Shown: positions 1-12,500 of the stretch, piece by piece | Layout of the letters: each line of letters starts with the position of its first letter | Position numbering within the stretch: position 1 is the first letter of the stretch | DNA from: Bryopsis sp. KO-2023 | Taxonomy: Eukaryota; Chlorophyta; Ulvophyceae; Bryopsidales; Bryopsidaceae | Length of the DNA: 64,000 nt | Direction: 5' to 3' | Assembly (NCBI GenBank): GCA_030272585.1 | Contig: BSYQ01000006.1 | Location: forward strand, 6,287,001-6,351,000 | Made by a program: the position numbers and the translations under genes | Notes under the pieces: model-generated | What the model was told of the DNA's origin: nothing | Seen by the model: only the letters and a program-made list of their open reading frames with translations | Databases searched by the model: none

Positions 1-82
1 GAAAAGCACCCTCCAGGCCAAGTGCCGGCTTTGGTATTGTTTTAGGCATATTTGTCTAGAGTAGTTCAATCTTGGAGCCTAC

Positions 83-1124
83 CTGCCCCACAACCCCAAC
101 AGGCTCGTGTAACGTGTATCCAAACATGTCCCCACTCATTCGAATTGTCTTTCCATGAATCTTATCAGCCCATCTGCAAAGTTTACACAGGATTAATAAA
201 AAAGGCACACTGTTTCCTTCCTTACAACATTTCTTCAGGGGGGTGCAAAAAACCCAGCCATTTTGAGCGTTTCAACTAACACACAGCAACCACCAACGGA
301 TCAAGCATCAAGCTCAGTTGGATCTAAAATATTCAGTAATTGATTCTGAAAGCATCCAGAAATGTTTGGCGAGAAAACTGGAGGTGGAGAGAATTTCTTG
401 CTGTTCGTACCCGGCATAGTATCTGAGGTGCGATATCACAAGGGGGATGTCACCACCTTTGGCAGCAGCCAATGGCTTTCCGTTATCCTACAAAAAAGTC
501 AATGGGGCCCTTCAACACCAACTTTAACTGTGCAATTTCATGAGTGGAATGTACATTCCCACAAAACGATGCAAAACAATTCTGAACAGATCAGTCAGTT
601 GGATTGCCTCCAGTTCCCACCAGGGTCTCCAACAAGGCCAATTCGTCGAGATGCTCCTCAAGCAAATCAGCAAATTTGTACAGCAGGCGGCCCCTATCCT
701 GCAAATTCCAAGAAAAACGTTGGTGAAAAAAACTTTGGTGAATAGCATCACCAGAAGTGTCAGCTGCAAATTATCACACTTTCCGGCCAAATCAACTCCA
801 ATTATGTAATTTCTAATTACTATTGAGATCCAGTTATGTATCCAGAATTTTAATGCTGTCGATCACTGTTCACGTTCATCAATATTTCGGTGGTTTGTTT
901 GTTTTACTGCACATTTGCCGAGTGACGCATACTTTGGCGGACATCTTTGGCCAAGGTCCGTGATCGAAAGCTTTCCGCGCAGCGTGGACGGCCTTGTCGA
1001 CGTCGGCGGCGTCAGCCTCAGCGACTTGAAAGATCGTGTCCTCGGTCCTCGGATCTATCACGGGAAGTGTCTTCCCCGAGCTCGCATCCAGGAACTCCCC
1101 ATCAATGACCAACTGACATGACAT
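83..1124 (-). CDS. Aldehyde dehydrogenase, 5' exons (runs off left edge)
   Basis: N-terminal part of an NAD(P)-dependent aldehyde dehydrogenase, which oxidises aldehydes to acids. Four exons on the minus strand: 933-1124 (or 933-1112 if the AG at 1113-1114 is an acceptor), 621-698, 411-487 and 83-173. All have GT-AG borders and phases that fit. The translation gives the family landmarks in order: VIDGEF near the start, DPRTED, a helix rich in [39 protein letters not shown] and EPVGVVGQ. The last leads to the conserved IxPWNFP block, which must lie beyond base 1. The ATG at 1124 gives no obvious targeting peptide, so a cytosolic form is possible; an upstream exon carrying a mitochondrial presequence cannot be excluded. 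The catalytic Cys and Glu are outside the window. Confidence 0.88.
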
Positions 1125-1749
1125 GCACAGACGACTTTGAAGCAGACGAAACTACAAGCATATGGGGGGTGAAGAACTGGATCTTAGTCTCCTAAGGGAC
1201 CTGATAGGGTGTTACTTGAGGATCCCGGCTTACCACGAGCTACTCAGTTCAACGAAAACCGATCGTGTCGAAGGTCGACGTCAGATCCACCCACCTTAGG
1301 CTTGACGTTGCCCAGAATCTTTTTGACATCTTGCGTCTGCCTGCAGTATTCGGTTCGCGTCAGCTCGTGTTACGCCACAAAGCAATACTGGGGGTCCAGA
1401 TGCGGGCAATCAAGTGTCACTCACTGCGCCTGTGTGTTGGCAGCGTTCGTGGTGGTGATCCCAGCGACTCTGGCGCCCACTCTTGAGAGTCTGAACGCAC
1501 TCGTGAGGTTGGATGCGCGGAGGGCGAACATTTTTTCCTATCGGAGCTGCGGAGAGTTGCGTTTCGAACGGCCACCTGATTTTTGATCTGACGCTTTTGA
1601 TGTGGCGCTGACTTTTCCGTGGCGAAATTACTATTGGAATGTTTGTCATGTCACCTTCGCTTCCAAACAGTAAGCGCCAGCGAAAACGACACACAATCGA
1701 TTTAGCTTGTACACAGAGGGCGGCAGATCTTTCTCCCCCAACGTTTTCA
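1125..1749. promoter_or_regulatory. Divergent promoter region between ALDH and ferredoxin
   Basis: About 625 bp separate the ATG of the minus-strand aldehyde dehydrogenase from the likely ATG of the plus-strand ferredoxin. The two genes point away from each other, so this interval should hold both promoters and 5' UTRs. No clear TATA box was identified. An in-frame upstream ATG for ferredoxin lies at 1639. The open frames here are not convincing genes. Confidence 0.4.
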
Positions 1750-2825
<1,076 letters not shown>

Positions 2826-3549
2826 TTTTTGTATTGGGTGCACGCAATTTTGATAATTTGATTTACTTACGCCTCTGTTTCTTGATTGTCTGTTGTGCTC
2901 ATGTGAACATTTCGATTTGTCTCAATATCGAATAAATCCCTCATCTTTCTCTTCACCCCACATGGGTTTTTGTGGTGTCTTCCCCCCCCCCAAACCTCAA
3001 TGAGAAATGGAGAAAGAGAATTCACCTGGCTGAGCAATCTCAAAACAACACCTGTCCAAAATCGGTGACCCTTTCTCTCACAATGTTCAAAATGTCCAGA
3101 GGGTGTGGAAGCAAAAATCCTACACTCGAGCGTGTTGCCTGGTGAAAACATTTCGTTAAAAGCAATTGAAGGTTGGGTGCAAGAGGATAAATTAAGGTTA
3201 ATGCAAATGACCTGCCCAATTACCTGAGGTTAGAACCAGAGAGCCATGCACAAGGCGTTGGTCCCTTATTTCTACCTCCTTTCTGCAGAGTCCAGCAGAT
3301 GGAATTATAGTGTGTTTGCTCTTTCGTTCCCATTCCAATCCTGGTTTCTCTTTCCATAATCTTAACTCTGAAATGACATTGGGACTCATGGATTGCAACT
3401 ACAACACCCTGTGAGTGATTTGAGCCAAGCTGCTGTGCTGTAGATGGAAGCCAATGTAACACTATCACACTTCAATCCGCCAGCAAACAATACGTCTTTG
3501 GGATGATCTGCCACGATTCCTTTCCACATACGGGTCTGTCTTCGTTTGT
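2826..3549. other. Intergenic region, no gene recognised
   Basis: Downstream of the ferredoxin stop. Only short open frames on both strands, with no recognisable protein. A C-rich run lies near 2984 and a (GTTT) run near 3543-3564. Confidence 0.5.
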
Positions 3550-3984
3550 TTGTTTGTTTGTTTGACTCGCGCATTTTTTGCGAGTTCATTTGCCAAGAAT
3601 TGTGCTCCACTCACTGTTCTTAAGAAGGGTCACCAACCCAGAGGATATCTGACAGAAGCAGACATGGTTTACCTGTACAGCAGATCTAATGGTGGACTGG
3701 GAGTGTGGGATGGCAAGTTTGGGCACGCCCTGGACAAAGAAAAAGGATCTGTGTTCACGGAACCCCTGAGAGGAGCGCCCCCTCGAGCAACCGAACGACA
3801 GATAGCGTTTGAAGATAGAGCTTTCTGTCAATTCGTGGCGATGGAGATCAGCATAGCGGAGTCTCTAGGAAATTGTGATTGGTTGGAAGTCTTTCTGGAA
3901 TCCGCTCGAAACTTGGATTTCCTGACGGAGGCGTTGCTGGGTGGTGGCGATTGCGTCGGCCGTGAGGTCAGGTTGTTCATGTAA
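3550..3984 (+). CDS. Unknown protein, possible exon
   Basis: I do not recognise this protein. The frame is open for about 145 codons and looks coding from about 3600 on (LKKGHQPRGYLTEADMVYLY, then GGLGVWDGKFGHALDKEKG). The listed start is not an ATG-led gene start, so an upstream exon or a later Met (MVYLY at 3664) is possible. The sequence GAG|GTCAGG at 3963-3968 is a plausible splice donor. A phase-0 acceptor TGCAG at 4181-4185 would join it in frame to the next ORF (from 4186), making a two-exon gene of about 700 residues. If that is wrong, the stop at 3982-3984 ends it. Confidence 0.35.
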   Translation: MFVCLTRAFFASSFAKNCAPLTVLKKGHQPRGYLTEADMVYLYSRSNGGLGVWDGKFGHALDKEKGSVFTEPLRGAPPRATERQIAFEDRAFCQFVAMEISIAESLGNCDWLEVFLESARNLDFLTEALLGGGDCVGREVRLFM

Positions 3985-4179
3985 CGCATCTTGGAACAAA
4001 TCGACCTCCATTCTTAGATCTCCTCGCGTGCCCATGTTCTGTTCGGCCCGTCAGGGTGACTCCAAAATCTGTAAATCTGGGGTGATTGGAAAATGTTCCT
4101 GAAAACTGCCTTCTTGCAGGAACAGATCCTCCCTGAGTGATAGCCTCAGCAATCTGACGCTAGTAATTTGTAAGGCAGC

Positions 4180-5883
4180 ATGCAGGCTGATTTGACGAGC
4201 AACCTTGCCGAGAATTTGACCTGGTGTGCAAGCCCCGCCACACTCAAGCGTAAGATTGGGAGCTCGGAGATTAAGTATAAAGGGGAGTTGTTGCGCTGGT
4301 CAAATATTGAAAATCATCTGATGATATTCAAAGGGACTGGATCCGTATATCCGGTTCTACAAATCTGGCAGGGTAGTCCGCCGACGAGCTACATAGGCCA
4401 TGACCAACAACTACCCAAAGTGACTGAGAAGGGTCATGAGAGGGAGTTGACATGGGATGAGGCAATTCATCTGTATAAGAAGTGGGGCAGGGATGCATTG
4501 ACATCCCAGCCACATAAAAATGTGGCTCCATTGGCCACCATGGTTCTGCAGCGTCGCCGGGAGAAGTTCATTAAAGCCTTGTGTTTGGCAAAATCGAATC
4601 GTGGAGGGAATGGAGGCCCAACCAAGCAGACGACTGATGAGAATTTAGCTAAAAATTTGCAAAGGATCATGGATCTTGAGGAAGAATTGAAAATTGTGAA
4701 GGAGGAGAACGCATCTCTGGTGCGTGCAGGAGAATTCTCCAAAAAGGGGTTGAGCTCCGCAGACATCGAAATCAACAGGTTACAGGGAACAGTTACAGCC
4801 TTGCAGCAGGAAAATGAGAATCTGAAAAATCAGGTGAGCCGTGGGCGGAACACCATGGAAGAGCTCATTTTTGTCCGGCAGCGGGATAGAAGGTCGAAAG
4901 AGGACCAAGAGAAACCCAATGGAGAAACGGCAAGGTTGGATGAGAAATGTGGGAAGTTGAGGGAAGAGGTGGATGGAGGGAGTGTTGTGGTGCATACGGA
5001 AAAGGAACCCAGGCTGGAGAGTGAAGTTAGAAATCTCAGGGCCAGATTGACCAACCAAGGTGGAAGTGATCCTGGTCAGCCAGATTGTCAAGAGCACAAT
5101 TTACCCTCTGTGCGAGACACGGAGAAGGAGCGTGAATCGATTGTCCAGAAACTCAAGGGTTTGTACTTTGACCATTTCCATGAGGGCAATGCGAAAGATA
5201 GTTTTGGGATGTGTGTCTCATCGATGGTGACAGGGCTGTTGGATGTTGCTCAAAATCGATATGATGAGGCTTTGAGTGGGATGGCCAGAGCGTTGGGGGA
5301 AAAGAAAGGTCCAGGGGAGGATGCCAAAGTTGCATTCAACTATTATTGCAGGAGAAATTGGAAGCAGCTGTTTGCAGACCATCCATGTGAGAGCTCCACT
5401 CAAACTGATCGAAAAGTTGATGGAGCCGATCATGTATATGACCCTTTTGATGGTGATGGATTGGGAGGAATTGTGCCTTTTGAGGATGTTGATCTTAGCC
5501 AGCCATCAAAATCTGAAACAGGAGCGTGTCTTGCATCTTTGCGAAAATCTGTGATGGCAGAATTTGAACACAGCCTCTCGTCGGGGTCAGAAAATGCTAT
5601 AGGGTTGTTTGAGACTTGTTTCGATGATTTGTGGCATGTCACGGTGATCATGTTCCTTCAAGATCCGCAGTTCAGGTTCTGGGGGGATTATCCCGTTTGG
5701 GGAAATTTTGATAGGAGAGAGCACCAACCAATGGATGCTGCTTTGATGGCTGGCCAGAAAATTGTGATGATAGTTCCACCAGTGATGAGGTTGCCAAAAG
5801 GCATGCAACCAGGGAGTGGTGATGGATTGATGAATCAGTGTGGGATTGTGCATGCAAAAGCCCTGGTCGATTCTGACGAATAA
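4180..5883 (+). CDS. Unknown coiled-coil protein, 567 codons
   Basis: A long uninterrupted ORF with an ATG preceded by an in-frame stop. I recognise no family. The N-terminal 130 residues look globular. Residues about 150-320 are rich in Glu, Lys, Leu and Asn with heptad-like spacing (LQRIMDLEEELKIVKEENAS; INRLQGTVTALQQENENL), predicting a coiled coil. The C-terminal 200 residues look globular again, ending in KALVDSDE. It is intronless, unlike most of its neighbours, and lies 330 bp left of retroelement R3, so it may be a mobile-element gene rather than a host gene. It may instead be exon 2 of a gene that starts near 3600. Confidence 0.5.
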   Translation: MQADLTSNLAENLTWCASPATLKRKIGSSEIKYKGELLRWSNIENHLMIFKGTGSVYPVLQIWQGSPPTSYIGHDQQLPKVTEKGHERELTWDEAIHLYKKWGRDALTSQPHKNVAPLATMVLQRRREKFIKALCLAKSNRGGNGGPTKQTTDENLAKNLQRIMDLEEELKIVKEENASLVRAGEFSKKGLSSADIEINRLQGTVTALQQENENLKNQVSRGRNTMEELIFVRQRDRRSKEDQEKPNGETARLDEKCGKLREEVDGGSVVVHTEKEPRLESEVRNLRARLTNQGGSDPGQPDCQEHNLPSVRDTEKERESIVQKLKGLYFDHFHEGNAKDSFGMCVSSMVTGLLDVAQNRYDEALSGMARALGEKKGPGEDAKVAFNYYCRRNWKQLFADHPCESSTQTDRKVDGADHVYDPFDGDGLGGIVPFEDVDLSQPSKSETGACLASLRKSVMAEFEHSLSSGSENAIGLFETCFDDLWHVTVIMFLQDPQFRFWGDYPVWGNFDRREHQPMDAALMAGQKIVMIVPPVMRLPKGMQPGSGDGLMNQCGIVHAKALVDSDE

Positions 5884-6214
5884 GGGGTTCTGGAGGCAGG
5901 GGTGGCTTGCTCATAGGTCTAGTACTTCTGTTCCTTCCGCGCACGCGAGTTTTGTTTTCGGGTTTTCACAGGTGAAGAATTGGAGAGCTGATCACCCCTC
6001 CTCTTCTTTTTGTTCCCTGGGTGGTATCGTTTCTTTTTTGGACTTGGATCTTAGGATATGGTTTCTAGCGGAGTTAATCTTCATTGTTTTGCAGAATATG
6101 TTGTTGTGGTGGGCAAGGAATCAAATTGGCAGGCAAGCTAAAGCAATCCTTGCAAATTTCATAGTGTAGATTTTTGTGTTTTTTGGTACTTGTGGGTTTT
6201 GCTGTTGTACAGGA
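5884..6214. other. Region between the coiled-coil ORF and R3
   Basis: T-rich sequence that probably holds the 3' UTR of the upstream ORF. Bases 6210-6214 (CAGGA) are the left copy of the R3 target-site duplication; the right copy is 37502-37506. Confidence 0.5.
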
Positions 6215-6550
6215 TGTTGTTAAACCAGGTTGATAAAGGGGGAGTTGTGAGTGTAGATTGGTGGTATGGGACATTAGTCTATAGGATCGACACGATTAGA
6301 GTCATTTTCGAAAGAAGTGGCGTTTCGTCTAACGACAGAAACTAGACCTGCGTTTTTCTGGCAAGTGGCGTTTCGCCTGAACAGTTAGGATAAAAGGGAA
6401 CTTCGGGAAGGAAAGAATAGAGTGTTTGTAAAGACTTTAGTACAAGGATCGGGTTGGAAAGTCCCCGATCAGGTCTCGCCCATACACAACACGTTCGCGT
6501 CCCCCCTGCGAACGAGGCAATCTACAAGCACAACTACAACTCTATCAACA
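6215..6550 (+). repeat. R3 5' LTR
   Basis: 336 bp, TGTTGTTAAACC to TCTATCAACA, matching 37166-37501 with no difference seen by eye. A TATA-like GGATAAAAGG lies near 6388. The last base supplies the A of the likely gag ATG. Confidence 0.95.
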
Positions 6551-9500
6551 TGGTTTCGGAGCTCCGTAAGATTCTGATGAAGCACAAGCACGTAACGACG
6601 CTGGTCGCGTTCCTGGTACTCACTGTTTTGGAAGCAACACCGCTTACTGATAAGGAGGTAGTTGCGCAGCTGAGTGACCACCAGGAGATCACCAAAGAAC
6701 ACGAAAAAATACAGAAACAGGTGGAACTATTACGGGCAGAGTGGACGGATCTAGCAGCTGCTAAGAACAACAACCTCCGGCCACCCAAGCCTACGCCACC
6801 TCTGGAAGAAACACCGAAGAAGGAGATAACTATTCAAAGGTCGACGGAAAGTGGATTTTTCGCCTGGCTACGACCATACTATGGATCCGATCACGATTTG
6901 ATCGGTCGCCGATCAAGCAGTGCGACCGATCAAATCGTGATCGGCCGATCACCGATCTGATCGGTCGCCGATCAGGTCTGGCAGGGCCGATCATCGATCA
7001 AGATCGGCCGATCACCGATCTGATCGGTCGCCCTACTTGATCGGCAGTTTTTGATCGGCCTGATCGTGATCGGCCGATCAAAAACTGCCGATCAGGTGCC
7101 GACAGGGTGCGGCGCTTGATCGAGATCGTGATCGTGATCGGCGCGATCGACTATAATCGGCTTGCGCCGATCATGATCGGCGCAACACCGATCATGATCG
7201 GTGGGTCGTCTGCGTCAAGAACCGATCATTGATCGCGGGTGAGATGCAGGTGAGTCACGCGGGCACATCGCATGTTCGGTTGCTGTTAATCTGGTGAGCG
7301 TTTAACTCCACGTCTTATCAGCGCCCCGTTCGAAATGGGCCGGCATGGAAAAAGAAAAGCGCTCGTCACCCCTGCGAGGTCGGGGCAACGCCCACACACG
7401 TCCCAGAGGAGACCAGTTCCGACCGGATCTGGAAGCGGGGGGTTGGAACCTCGTCGCCAGGGCAGCGTTCCATCCGTGGGGCCGCAGGGGTCGGGGCAAG
7501 CATCTGACCTGACCAACAGTGCGTTACTCCCTGATCTGTTCCGCCTTGTTGTACTCTTATGGTTTTGTGGGGGGGTGAGGTGTTCCCTTGTTGGATTGTG
7601 TGAGGTGCTTGTGCTTTCTCCAGTTGTTCTGGTTCTGCTTTTATGAGGTGTTTGTCCTGTCCTGCCCTGCCCTGCAGTGAACAGAAATGGAAAGGAAGCT
7701 GATCTGCTGGAACTGGGTGCAAGCCCTCCTGTGATTCCTGTTCGGAGAAGTAACACATGGGTTGACAAGATGTATGTCAGCAGTCCAGAAGGCAAGATCC
7801 TGGTGTATAAGGATGATCGGGGCAGAAAGGTGGTGTCGTGCAGAATCTGTCATGAACAATTGTCATGGGTGAAGGGAGGCAGGATCCCCCTTTTGAATCA
7901 TGCGGCCAAACACGGTATCCGGATCAGTTCCGAAATGGAAATTGCTGTCGCGGAAGGCTTTGAGGGCTGCCATTTGAAAAGGCAAACGGATCAGGACATG
8001 AAAACAGGCACACAAGGGGGTCGGATCAGTTCTTTTGGGACCCAGAAAACACTCCCGTTTGTGTCTAAATGGGGACCTACTACCCGGGAGTTCCAGTCGT
8101 ACCGGCACAAGGTTATGTGCTATCTGGTCAGCGTCGGGGCCCCCTTCAGGACAGTGGAAGATCAGCACTTCCGAGACATGTGCACTCAACTGAACGCATC
8201 TGCTCCGCCTCTATCAGCGAAATCCATGTCTCACCAGGTCGGATTGTCCTCCAACAGGCTTAAAAAAAAGATGAAGGATATTGATATAAAGATGCTTTTA
8301 CTACAGTTCAGGAAGAGGGAGACTAAGTCTTTCTTCGAGTCCAAGTTGTTTTACAAGAAGGTCTGGTCCGAATAAGTATTCAGTCCAACCTGACAGCCTG
8401 TAACCTGAGGCTGTGTACAATCCCAGTTGTATGGTCCAGAGCGTCTCAACCTCTCTGGCCATACGACACTTGTCCGACTATAATGCATGAGGCACTCAGC
8501 GGTACGCGGTCTGGACAGATGGCACCATCTGTTCCAGGACGCGGAACTCTGAGTGGTACTGCGAATCTAAGCCGTGGATTTGATAGGACCCGCGGCCATG
8601 TCAATGGCCAGGACTTGTCCGTCCTGAGTCTGAGTCATCAGAGAGTCAGTCGCATCGATGCGATTCTACAGAACCGCACCGAGTGCTCCTGGGTCTGACT
8701 GGGGACCTGTTCGGCCTGAGCTGAACCAGGTTCATATCAACCACTCCCCCCCCCCGCCGAGCCTTCGACCCGAAGGCCTGGGACTCAACGAAAGGAACCA
8801 TAGCAAAGGTCACACTCATACATACAATCAAACAAAAACCTTTAAACCAAAATAGTTTGTTCAAAAATGTTTCCCAAATAACCCCTTGGTATTCTGCCCT
8901 TGTATTCCACCAAACTGAAAACTGAAAACTCAGGTCCAGAGTTAATATCCACACAAAAAAAGAACCAACATTCACAGACCCTGTCCATGAAAATGTTCCC
9001 CAACTGAACCCAACATCAGTGAATCTGAATGTTTGAAAAGAAAACAACCAATGGGCCTGAATACCCAAAATACCAAACAGAAATAACAGAACACACTCAT
9101 GTATTGCAAGTGTGTAGCAAATAGTCAGAAAAACAAACCACACCCATATTCACTCCCTGGAAAAATGCCTCTCAGTTAGGCCTGAACTCAAATAGAAAAA
9201 TGCCTCTCAGTAGGCCTGAAACTCACAGAAAAAGATAAAACAAAAACAATAACCCACACCCCTTTTTTTTTTTCTTCTTCTTCCCCTTTTTCTCCCCTTG
9301 GCACTCTGAGCTGCTCCTCGCTACCTCTTGCTCGACCTGGTCCTGGGTGGAAGGGGCACTGACCGCTGCGCCGTGTGCCGCTTTGGCCTGGGTGTGTCGT
9401 CCGGCTCGTCCTGGGTTCCCGCTGCGTCCGATCTCGACTCCGTCGTTGGCTTCGCCCTTTTCCTCGGCTCCAACCCGACCGCTCTCCTGTAAGCTCCTTC

Positions 9501-12500
9501 CCATTCCTGAAGATCCGTCTTGAGCTTTCCTGACCAAGCGCGATTCGCTTTCTTGGCGCACACGGGACACGAGGGGAATCTGGCTGCCGGGGTCGCTGGG
9601 TCTGGAACTCTCTCCACTTCTCCTTGGGCTGGGGACTTGTTCGTCAGGATCACCTCCACGCTAGGCAGCACCCCCTGGCCATACCATTCCATCGCTCGCT
9701 GCGCCAGCTTCATCCCGGTGTAGTGGGTCTGGCAAGTGAAATGCGCTGGGCAGAGGGGGTGGTCGCCACTGCGAAGGGGCCGTCGGGTTCCACATCCCAT
9801 ACACTGCGGATGGAGGGTAGTCGACTCTGGAGCTGGCAGCGGCTTGGGTTGTCCTGGCTCGGTTTTGATATCCTCAGCGCGCAACGGGATGGGGTCGTCA
9901 TCCGAGGATGGTGTGTCTTTTTCCTGGTCGTCTTCGGTAGGTTCGCTGTCACTGATCGACGAAGGCGTTGAAAGGTTCGGAAGGTCCGCCGCTTTGGGTC
10001 GTCCCTCCAAGACGTCCATAATCCGTTGGTGGGATTTCTGTAACTCGTCGATTTTTCTCCCCATCGCGCGAACTTCTTCCACCATCTCCTCCGACACGCC
10101 TGCCCGTTCCGCTTTCACACGAGTCAACTCCTGTTCGAGTTTTTCCACTTTCTCCTCCGCCATCTGCACACGATGGTCGCGCAACTCAATTTCCTTCTGG
10201 GCCTGAGCAAGCCATTCTGGAAGTCCAACACCCGACATCTTTTCCGTTTCCTTTCTGAGTATAAACTGGTAGTCTGTAGGCTCTGTGCTCTGTTTGCTGT
10301 TCACTCCTGGGCTCTGTGTGCTGTAACTTTGCTGTTCCCTGTTGCTGCTTATGTTGCTGTTACCCTCAGGCCTGACTGGAGATCTCAGGCCGCATCAGCA
10401 GGCAGACATCCTCAGACGATGCAGTCATGGCTGGAAGTCACCTCCGTCACCTCAGCTTCTCATTGTACTGCGTTACGTTGTCCCATACCAACCAGTACGT
10501 GAGTGCTGCGTAACATCAACCTTCTCTCCGACTTCCCCTTCGCCATGTCTGGGTACATCACTTCCGAGAGTCTTTCTTACTGCGGGCGTCCTTAATTTCA
10601 AATTCCGCCAGCATATCCGCACAATGCGTCAGATTCTCCAGTGGTTCCCATGTGGCCTCATGAGCCGGGTAACCTTTCCATAACACCAAGTATCGCTTTC
10701 GTCCTGCAGTCCCTTTGGTCCTGAGAATTGCCTCGACCTCAAATTCTTCTTGTCCTGACAACTCATCCACCAAAGCTGGTCCTGGAGGATCCTCCCTTAC
10801 GAACTCATCAGATCGGTGATACTCCTTCAACTTTGATACGTGAAATACCGAATGCAATCTCCACGACTCAGGCAATCCGATCTTGTAGGCCACTGGTGAT
10901 ATTATAGCCTGAATGCGGAAAGGCCCAATGAATCGACGCCTGACCTTAGACGGTATATGTTTGGTCACCGCCAAAGGTAAATGTGCGCTCCTGAGGCACA
11001 CTTCCTGGCCGATCTGAAACTCCACGTGCCGCCTCTTCTTGTTGGCTACTTGGCACATGCGTTCCTGAGCGGTCGCATAGTGTTTCTTGGCGTCCTCCAG
11101 GTCGTCATTCATTCGTGAGACCATTGCGTCCGCGGCCTCAACAGTCGTGTTCACACGGTCCATGTTCAGGCCCCTTGGGTTCTGTCCGAACATGAGGTAG
11201 TAAGGCGAGTACTTTGTCGTGGCGTTTATGGAATTGTTGGCTGCAAACTCGGCCGTGCTCAAATAGCTGCTCCATCGCTCCGGCCTAGCCTCAATGTAAG
11301 GCCGAAGGAAGTTCTCCAATGTCCGGATGGTAACCTCGCTCTGCCCATCCGATTGAGGATGATGGGCTGTTGACATCCTGAGGTCCGTCCCGAGAAGCCT
11401 GAATAGCTCCTTGTAGAACTTGCTGGTGAACCGAGGGTCCCTGTCTGAAACGATGACTGAGGGAATCCCTGAGGTCGGAAACACCTTCTCCAAAAACAGC
11501 TCGGCGTACTCCTTCGCCGAAATCTCCTTTGTACATGGCACGAATTTGCACATTTTCGTGAGCCTGTCCACCCAGACAGATACGGCCGTAAACCCGTTGG
11601 ATTTCGGTAAATCTGTAACGAGGTCGGTCGTAATCTGCTCCCACTTAGAAGTCGGAATGGGAAGCGGATTCAGCAATCCTTTTTGCTTCGCATTCTCCGT
11701 CTTCATAACTTGGCATGTGGGACAAGTGCGGACATAGTGGTCGACAGCTCGCCTCCAGCCGCGCCACCAGTATCGACGACTCACAATTTCGGCCGTCCTG
11801 GCCACTCCAGGATGTCCTGACATAGGCACATCGTGGTGATCGTGTAGAACCACCTGGCGTTTATTTGCGGGCACCACAACCTTGGGTGCCTGGTCCTGAT
11901 TCGTAGAGTCCTTGTAGTAGAGTAGGCCATCTTGGTTCAACGAATAGCCTGGAATAGTTTCTCCTTTCTCCAGCTTCGACAAGATGGGTCTGAGGGTAGC
12001 ATCCGCTCTGAGGCCCACTTTCCATTCTTCTGCCTCCCCGGGCGAGATTTTGGCCTCCAAAACTGCAGTTGCATGGCTCCGTCGGGAAAGTGCATCAGCA
12101 ACCACATTGCTGCGTCCTGGGATGTAGACGATCTTCGGCTTGATGGACTGGAAATATCCGGCCTTCAACCATCGTGTCTGCGTCCTGGACAACACGCGCT
12201 GCTGCAGGAAATGGGTTGCAGGCTGGTGGTCCGTAAGGACAGTGACGCCAGCATGGGCGCCCTCTAAATAGTGTCTCCATTGTGCTAAGGCATAGGAGAT
12301 ACCCAGCAGCTCATGCTCATAGGCCGAGTAGTTCCGTTCGGCCGAATTGAGCGAGCGACTGAGGAAAGCCACAGGCTGCAGTCCATCCGAGCCGTCCTGC
12401 ATCAGTGTTGCTCCCAGCGCGATGTTCGAAGCGTCCGTAACCACAGTGTAAGGTTTCTCCGGGTCTGGAATCAGAAGTACTGGGGCTGTAGTGAGCTTGG

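Noticed and set aside
7335..7646. First coding exon of the hAT transposase
   Set aside because: Its phase does not match the acceptor at 7677 with the obvious donor at 7575, and no domain is recognisable.
8483..8698. 71-codon ORF present identically at 8483 and 17044
   Set aside because: Both lie inside the two R1 LTRs and are duplicated by the LTR structure; no coding character.
9321..10238. Envelope gene of R1
   Set aside because: In env position but with no signal peptide, membrane span or cleavage-like site.
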